A stretch of 64,000 nucleotides of DNA from Opitutaceae bacterium (lineage in GTDB: Bacteria > Verrucomicrobiota > Verrucomicrobiia > Opitutales > Opitutaceae), in assembly GCA_028284385.1 (NCBI GenBank), contig JANQRT010000068.1, positions 124,001-188,000 on the forward strand, read 5' to 3'. A model generated the notes under the pieces. It worked only from the letters and a program-made list of their open reading frames with translations, was not told the DNA's origin and did no database searches. This document shows, one piece after another, positions 58,899 to 64,000 of this stretch. Numbering within the stretch: position 1 is the first letter of the stretch; each line of letters opens with the position of its first letter. The translations under genes and the position numbers were made by a program.

Positions 58899-58950
58899 GG
58901 AACCATCCGTCTTCGTCCCGCTTAGCGGGACTACGCCGTGACAAGCGGAT
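58899..58950. repeat. 52-bp repeat, copy 2
   Basis: Matches 52688-52739 at 49 of 52 positions, in the same orientation, with the same internal hairpin CGTCCCGC / GCGGGAC. Confidence 0.8.
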
Positions 58951-59128
58951 CTTCCTATACCAAGACTTCCTCCTGTTATGAGAGTGTCGCTACGCTCGGA
59001 ACTCGCGATGCTCGTTGAGGTGTCGATCTTCGACCTCGGTACGCCAAGGCTAAGGCGGACACGACGGCAGAACAAATGAACGCGGATAGACGCGGATCTT
59101 AGAATTTGGATTAGGTTGTTATTTTTGA

Positions 59129-59207
59129 AACAACGAAATACTCCAATCACACGAAATTGGAATATGAAATGATAAAGTCTTTCGTGTATTTAGTGTGTTT
59201 CGTTGTT
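59129..59207. repeat. 79-bp inverted-repeat element
   Basis: AACAACGAAA (59129-59138) and TTTCGTTGTT (59198-59207) are perfect inverted ends. Inner parts ACACGAAA and TTTCGTGT are inverted as well. It resembles a small miniature element and has no coding capacity. Confidence 0.65.
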
Positions 59208-59644
59208 AAAAATGTCTATAGGAAAACGTATCCGAAAAGCACCGACGCTGTCGTGCTCGAAAATATCTGTACGGTCTGATCTAAGCAATAGGAGGCGATG
59301 AAGTCATCATATCGGCAGTGATGCGCCTGTGAACGCATCCGGACTCCTGGAAAGACAGGGGCTAATCTGACGAATTTTATGTCTAGGTCGTTTTTGGACT
59401 CCGAGGGTTGTGATTTAATATTGGGTACGTCGACTCACCTCGCGGATTTGCCGCTTCTAGTAGGGAAAAAGCAATCATTTCGTACCGGTTCTAGTTTCGC
59501 TTGGCTATTCACTAGGGTTATCTATTCGCAAAGCGGCAACGAGATGCTCTAAAGAGAAGAGAAATCTCGGGAAAGCGTTTCTGGCGCACCATTATCGTGT
59601 TGCGATTTCCGGCCGGAAGCCCTTTGCCCGTAAAAAGAATAAGT

Positions 59645-61156
59645 ATGAACACATCTCTGAAAAAGATCGCGCTTGGCGGGCTGATGCTCCTGGCAGTTTG
59701 GCCGCAAGCGGGGGCTCAAACTAGAATTTTCAGGCAACTGCCTGCCGATAGCAGCATTGGCTTTGGCCTCTCGGAGAAGTTCTCCGTCGAAGTGAAAACC
59801 TGTGGCGAGACCTATCGTTCCGTGTATACTTATGGGATAACGCCGAACAACGAATCCACCGTGACTCGAAAGGAGCACCTCGCCATGTTCGGCTTCGATC
59901 CGGCGGATGGACCGGTTACCATCAAGGTGGCTTTGAACGACGCGTCGGCCCTATCTGCCGCGAACATCGGCTTAGTGAACAAGACCTACAAGGGCGTCAC
60001 GACGTCCTTCAAGGACGGGGCATTCCTGATTCAGGTTTGCCAGCCCTTGAAACAACTCATGGTCAGAATGCCAGACGACAAGGCCAACCCGCTGATGATT
60101 CACGTGGATCCCTACGATAATCCGCCGCTTCCCGCCGACGCTAAGGTGGTGGTTTTCGATGGAGGAGAAAATGGCAAAATCCATGAGCAAACCGCGGAGT
60201 GGGACCGCTACACGGTTCCAAACGACGTGGATGCAGTTGTAATCGAGGACGGAGCCTTGTTCAAGGGAACCATTCATCTCGAGGAAACCCGTTCGACGCC
60301 TCTGACGGTGCAAGGCAACGGCATGATCATTTGCCGCTACACCTCCAAGCCCAGCAACGACGTCAAGATGAGGTTCAATGCCCTAGAGCTGACCCATGGT
60401 TCGGGGCATAAGATTGATGGATTGACCTTCGTCAACGGGCGGCATTTCGCCATTCGCGTGAGCAAGGCCGCTCACGCCCGCAATATAAAAATCTATGGCT
60501 ATCGGGCCAACAACGATGGCATCGTAGCCGGCGACGATTCGCTGATCGAGAACAGCTTTTTCAAATGCAACGACGACCACATAAAACTCTATTACCCGCG
60601 AACCATCGTGCGTAATTGCGTGTTCTACGAACAGTGGAACGGTGCGATTTTCCAGTTCGCGTGGAATCGGCTCGATCCGGGCGACGATTGTCTGATCGAG
60701 AACATAGAAGTTCTCGAATGGGAGGCGAACTGCGGCGATCCGGACCTAGGCTCCGGTGGCATCGCTCGCTCTTTCATTAATCATCGCGAGTCGGAAGACT
60801 ACGGAAAGATGCTGCTCAACACCACTTTCAGAAATGTATATATCCAGCCGGAGATCGCGCGGTTCATTTGCCTGAATGGTCTGGATCATCCGATCACCTA
60901 CGAGAATTTGAATATAGAGAACGTGACGCTTGAGCAGCCTCCCAGAGAATATAACTGGATTTACGCGAATAAGGCCGACGACGATTCGACTTCGATCGAG
61001 ATAAACTTCAAAAACGTGCGCTTTGGGGACCGCTTCATTCGGCAAGACGATTTCAAAACCAAAGGGACGGTTAAGCTGTCTTTCGATAATTCCGGCAAAC
61101 CCTACGCTGGCTTTCTCAATCCGGACGAGCCGACAGCTTGCGACTGCGACGAGTGA
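59645..61156 (+). CDS. Exported right-handed beta-helix glycosidase-like protein (GH28/GH49-like)
   Basis: The ATG at 59645 begins a signal peptide (NTSLKKIALGGLMLLAVWPQ, then AGAQ); the frame opens 16 codons earlier. The 503-residue product has an N-terminal beta-sandwich (about 25-160) and then a parallel beta-helix. Aspartate-rich turns in the helix are typical of GH28 polygalacturonases and GH49 dextranases: YRANNDGIVAGDDSLIENSF, then FKCNDDHIKLYYPRTIVRN and FYEQWNGAIFQFAW. The aspartates in NNDG, GDD and NDDH are candidate catalytic acids. A Cys/Asp-rich tail (CDCDE) ends the protein. It likely cuts an extracellular polysaccharide; the precise substrate is unknown. Confidence 0.72.
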   Translation: MNTSLKKIALGGLMLLAVWPQAGAQTRIFRQLPADSSIGFGLSEKFSVEVKTCGETYRSVYTYGITPNNESTVTRKEHLAMFGFDPADGPVTIKVALNDASALSAANIGLVNKTYKGVTTSFKDGAFLIQVCQPLKQLMVRMPDDKANPLMIHVDPYDNPPLPADAKVVVFDGGENGKIHEQTAEWDRYTVPNDVDAVVIEDGALFKGTIHLEETRSTPLTVQGNGMIICRYTSKPSNDVKMRFNALELTHGSGHKIDGLTFVNGRHFAIRVSKAAHARNIKIYGYRANNDGIVAGDDSLIENSFFKCNDDHIKLYYPRTIVRNCVFYEQWNGAIFQFAWNRLDPGDDCLIENIEVLEWEANCGDPDLGSGGIARSFINHRESEDYGKMLLNTTFRNVYIQPEIARFICLNGLDHPITYENLNIENVTLEQPPREYNWIYANKADDDSTSIEINFKNVRFGDRFIRQDDFKTKGTVKLSFDNSGKPYAGFLNPDEPTACDCDE

Positions 61157-61221
61157 AGAATTGGACACGCTAATTCCTGACTACCCAAATGTTTCAACTA
61201 TCGTTTTAGAAACGAACCGCG

Positions 61222-61258
61222 AATGAACGCGAATAGACGCAGGTCTTAGAGTTAGGAA
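61222..61258. repeat. Short diverged repeat (AATGAACGCGAATAGACGC)
   Basis: This segment matches the one starting at 59075 (AATGAACGCGGATAGACGCG...CTTAGA) at roughly 80%. Such tandem ACGCGGAT-type words lie in the gaps on both sides of the beta-helix gene. Confidence 0.55.
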
Positions 61259-61423
61259 TGGGTTTTTAACAATGCTTCCGCTTGATCCGAGCGAAGCTGG
61301 GGCGGGATTCGGGAGCAGGATAATTACAGACGAACTTGCCTGACTGCGATTTGGGGAGAAGGGGGCAGCGGCAGTTGACTCTATCCGAATTCGCTTTAGC
61401 CAGTATCGTAATGCACTGTTGTT

Positions 61424-64000
61424 ATGAGCGATTCAAGTAGGTCAAGTGGAGAGAGTCTTCGGTTAGAAGAGGATAGGGAGCGCCATAAGAACTGGAAGCG
61501 TTGGGGCCCTTATCTGGCGGAGCGGCAGTGGGGGACGGTTCGCGAGGACTATTCGGCAGAGGGCGAGGCTTGGGACTCGTTTCCTTTCGAACATGCCCAT
61601 CTGCGAGCCTACCGTTGGGGCGAGGATGGCATTTTGGGCTTCTGCGATCGGCAGTGTCGGCTTTGCTTTTCTCTGGCCATGTGGAATGGAAAGGATCCCT
61701 TTCTCAAGGAGCGGCTTTTCGGCTTGAATGGCAGAGAAGGCAATCATGGGGAGGATTGTAAAGAGCTGTACTACTACTTGGATTCGTCTCCCACCCATTC
61801 CTACGCGAAAGGCCTTTACAAGTATCCACAATCCGAGTTTCCCTACGAACGCCTTCGCCAGGAAAACGCTCGTAGAGGCTACCACGATAGCGAGTATGAA
61901 ATTCTGGATACAGGAATCTTTGATGACGATGCTTATTTCGACGTGTTTGTCGAATACGCCAAAAAGGGACCCAACGACCTGCTGATCCAAGCGACGATCG
62001 CGAATCGAAGCGACGATTCCTCCGCATTCCATTTCCTGCCTAAACTCTTTTTCCGCAATACTTGGATATGGGGATGCGAGCACGAGGGTTGCACCTTGAA
62101 GCCTTCCATTCGAAAGAGGGATTCAGGAGCGCTGGAACTCGAGCACCAGACCTTGAATCGCTTTCATTTCGAGGCCGATGTCGCTTCGGATGGCGTCGAG
62201 CCGATTTTCGTTTTTTCGGAAAACGAAACGAATACCAGAGATTTGTATGATTCCGACAACTACACGCCCTATGTCAAAGACGCTTTCAATCGCTGGCTGA
62301 TTCATGGGGAGACGGATGCCGTGAATCCGAAGGAGATCGGGACCATAGCGGCCGTTTACTATCCCTTGAACATATCAGCGAGGGGAGAAGTGACTGTTAG
62401 AATGCGTCTGTATTCCGAGGAGGAGCGCCCGAGATCTTCGTTCGGGAAGCCATTCGCAACCGTATTCGAAAAACGGAAACAAGAGGCGGGATCGTATTGG
62501 AACGAAGTTTTGAAAGGATCGGATTCCGATGGCGATCGCGAAACGCGGAAGCAGGCCTATGCTGGTCTCCTGTGGAGCAAGCAGTTTTACCATTTCTCGG
62601 TTCACGATTGGCTGAGGGGAGATCCCGACATCGCCCAGCCTCCCAAAAAACGGCTTCAAGGTCGCAACAAGGCTTGGAGCCATTTGTTCAATCGAGACGT
62701 AATCTCCATGCCGGACAAGTGGGAATATCCTTGGTACGCGGCTTGGGATTTGGCCTTCCACATGATTCCGTTCGCGGACATCGATCCGGATTACGCGAAG
62801 CAGCAGCTGATCCTTTTTCTACGGGAATGGTACATGCATCCCAATGGCCAAATTCCCGCCTACGAATGGGAATTCGGGGACGTGAATCCGCCGGTGCATG
62901 CCTGGGCTTGCTGGGAGGTGTATAAGCTTGAGCGCGACAAAGGGAGGCAGGATCTGCTTTTCCTAAAACGCGTCTTTCAAAAGCTGCTGCTCAACTTCAC
63001 CTGGTGGGTGAATCGCAAGGATCCTGACGGCAATAATATTTTCAGCGGCGGTTTCCTGGGCCTGGATAACATTGGCGTTTTTGATCGCTCCAAGCCGCTG
63101 CCTGGTGGAGGGCATTTGCAGCAAGCGGACGGTACGGCGTGGATGGCGTTCTATTGCGCCCGCATGCTCTCGATCGCGCTGGAACTGGCCAAGTTCGACA
63201 AGAGCTACTCGGATGTGGCTTCGAAGTTTTTCGAGCACTTCGTGGGAATCGCCGACGCGATGAACAAGCTGGGCGGCGAGGGCCTTTGGGACTCCGAAGA
63301 CGGGTTTTACTACGACCGCATTCGCAGTCAGAGTCTGCCTGACGGCTCCCAACGCATGCGCATTCGCTCGATGGTGGGGATTATTCCGCTGTTCGCGGTC
63401 GATCTCCTCGACGAGGCCGAGCTCGAGCAATTGCCTGGCTTTCGGAGTCGAATGAACTGGTATCTTGAGCATCGGAAAGATCTCGCTCAGCAAATCGCCT
63501 ACATGGAATGCTCCGCCTCGGGAGGCAAGTATCTCCTGGCAATTCCCTCCCGAGAACGTTTGCAAAGCGTGCTTTCGTATCTGTTTTCCGAGGACGAATT
63601 TCTTTCGCCTTACGGAATAAGAGCGCTCTCCAAGTATCATGAGCGTAATCCTTTTTCCATGACGATCGACAGGGAGCGCTACGAAGTCGGCTACGAGCCT
63701 GGAGATTCGCAGAGCTGGCTTTTTGGCGGGAATTCGAATTGGAGAGGACCGGTCTGGTTTCCGGTGAATTACCTTATCGTCGAATCGCTTAGAAGGTACT
63801 ATCGATTCTATGGCGATTCCATCAAAGTCGAAGCCCCAACGGGCTCAGGGAACCTGCTCAATCTAAACGAAGCGGCGGACTTTCTCAGCGAGCGTTTGCG
63901 CTCCTTGTTTCTGCCAGATGCCAACGGCTCTCGACCAGCTCATGGAGATGCCAGTCTGTATTCGGAGGATCCGAACTTCAAAGATCTCGTTCTCTTCTAC
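61424..64000 (+). CDS. MGH1/GH63-like glucosidase, cytoplasmic, partial (runs off the right edge)
   Basis: From the ATG at 61424 the frame stays open for 859 codons to the window end. It begins MSDSSRSSGESLRLEEDRER and soon shows WKRWGPYLAERQWGTVREDY, AYRWGEDGILGFCDRQCRLC, LYYYLDSSPTHSYAKGLYKY and later EYPWYAAWDLAFHMIPFADI, GQIPAYEWEFGDVNPPVHAW and NSNWRGPVWFPVNYL. This is the pattern of the large bacterial 'glucosidase' family with an MGH1-like (alpha/alpha)6 toroid related to GH63. No signal peptide is present. The aspartate in AAWDLAFH is a likely catalytic residue. It is a distant cytoplasmic relative of the exported enzyme at 47159. The usual length (~880-900) suggests only the C-terminus is missing. 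Confidence 0.82.
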   Translation, partial: MSDSSRSSGESLRLEEDRERHKNWKRWGPYLAERQWGTVREDYSAEGEAWDSFPFEHAHLRAYRWGEDGILGFCDRQCRLCFSLAMWNGKDPFLKERLFGLNGREGNHGEDCKELYYYLDSSPTHSYAKGLYKYPQSEFPYERLRQENARRGYHDSEYEILDTGIFDDDAYFDVFVEYAKKGPNDLLIQATIANRSDDSSAFHFLPKLFFRNTWIWGCEHEGCTLKPSIRKRDSGALELEHQTLNRFHFEADVASDGVEPIFVFSENETNTRDLYDSDNYTPYVKDAFNRWLIHGETDAVNPKEIGTIAAVYYPLNISARGEVTVRMRLYSEEERPRSSFGKPFATVFEKRKQEAGSYWNEVLKGSDSDGDRETRKQAYAGLLWSKQFYHFSVHDWLRGDPDIAQPPKKRLQGRNKAWSHLFNRDVISMPDKWEYPWYAAWDLAFHMIPFADIDPDYAKQQLILFLREWYMHPNGQIPAYEWEFGDVNPPVHAWACWEVYKLERDKGRQDLLFLKRVFQKLLLNFTWWVNRKDPDGNNIFSGGFLGLDNIGVFDRSKPLPGGGHLQQADGTAWMAFYCARMLSIALELAKFDKSYSDVASKFFEHFVGIADAMNKLGGEGLWDSEDGFYYDRIRSQSLPDGSQRMRIRSMVGIIPLFAVDLLDEAELEQLPGFRSRMNWYLEHRKDLAQQIAYMECSASGGKYLLAIPSRERLQSVLSYLFSEDEFLSPYGIRALSKYHERNPFSMTIDRERYEVGYEPGDSQSWLFGGNSNWRGPVWFPVNYLIVESLRRYYRFYGDSIKVEAPTGSGNLLNLNEAADFLSERLRSLFLPDANGSRPAHGDASLYSEDPNFKDLVLFY

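Larger units (their letters stand above)
58796..59644. other. Long intergenic region with repeat elements
   Basis: About 850 bp without a supported gene. It holds the second copy of the 52-bp repeat (58899-58950), a segment AATGAACGCGGATAGACGCG (from 59075) that is repeated in diverged form from 61222, and an inverted repeat AACAACGAAA ... TTTCGTTGTT (59129-59207). The rest shows nothing recognisable; the last ~150 bp presumably contain the promoter of the beta-helix gene. Confidence 0.6.

Overview
The window looks like a chromosomal segment of a heterotrophic Verrucomicrobiota bacterium, most likely of the Opitutae (Pelagicoccus-like). The basis is the TonB-dependent receptor with the long positively charged leader and 'TLSPFEV' start typical of that group, an ECF sigma factor with a membrane-anchored C-terminal extension, many secreted sulfatases and glycoside hydrolases, weak Shine-Dalgarno signals, and abundant short intergenic repeats. 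This assignment is inference from family knowledge; no rRNA, tRNA or CRISPR array was seen.

Region 1 (1-22.1 kb) is a carbohydrate-utilisation locus: a partial Gfo/Idh/MocA oxidoreductase, a GntR/FadR-type regulator, secreted propeller and lectin-like proteins, an AraC regulator, a TonB receptor, a tandem beta-helix protein, a GH127 beta-L-arabinofuranosidase-like enzyme, an acid-sugar dehydratase of the enolase superfamily, a semialdehyde dehydrogenase, a GH27 enzyme, an unknown barrel protein, a sulfatase without signal peptide, a DUF5060/DUF4038-like glycosidase and a purple-acid-phosphatase-like protein. Five copies of a TATACTGTATA-type dyad sit upstream of the regulator, the receptor operon and the divergent gene pairs. 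They suggest that one GntR protein controls the locus. The inferred job is uptake of a sulfated, arabinose/galactose-containing oligosaccharide and its breakdown in the cytoplasm.

Region 2 (22.5-30.5 kb) is a compact tyrosine/homogentisate catabolism operon (hppD, hmgA, thiolase, acyl-CoA synthetase, an uncharacterised 308-aa protein, fahA). It has no recognisable maleylacetoacetate isomerase.

Region 3 (30.5-41.5 kb) is a mixture: a thioredoxin/MsrA-like fusion, a protein with a duplicated domain, an S9 peptidase, a double NTF2-like protein, a flavin amine oxidase whose C-terminal third has moved to the N-terminus (apparent circular permutation), gene fossils, palindromic repeats, and an ECF sigma gene flanked by ~99-bp direct repeats.

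Region 4 (41.5-47 kb) is an AT-richer island. It carries an unknown secreted protein and a tightly overlapping three-gene operon. The operon encodes a two-domain class III nucleotidyl cyclase ending in Gly-Gly, a small E2/UBC-like protein, and a membrane protein resembling the Pycsar TM effector. This is the best candidate for an undescribed antiphage system: a Pycsar-like cyclase/effector pair combined with a ubiquitin-conjugation-like component of the sort known from short type II CBASS.

Region 5 (47-64 kb) is mostly on the minus strand: a secreted MGH1-like hydrolase with two discoidin domains, a nucleoside-hydrolase-like protein, a second sulfatase, an esterase, gamma-glutamyltransferase, a class-C beta-lactamase-like hydrolase, and a DJ-1/GlxA pair. 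Two plus-strand genes follow: a beta-helix glycosidase and a partial cytoplasmic MGH1/GH63-like glucosidase that runs off the end. The 3' ends of degraded genes (FAH, amidohydrolase, serine hydrolase) and an N-terminal sulfatase fragment are scattered through the window.
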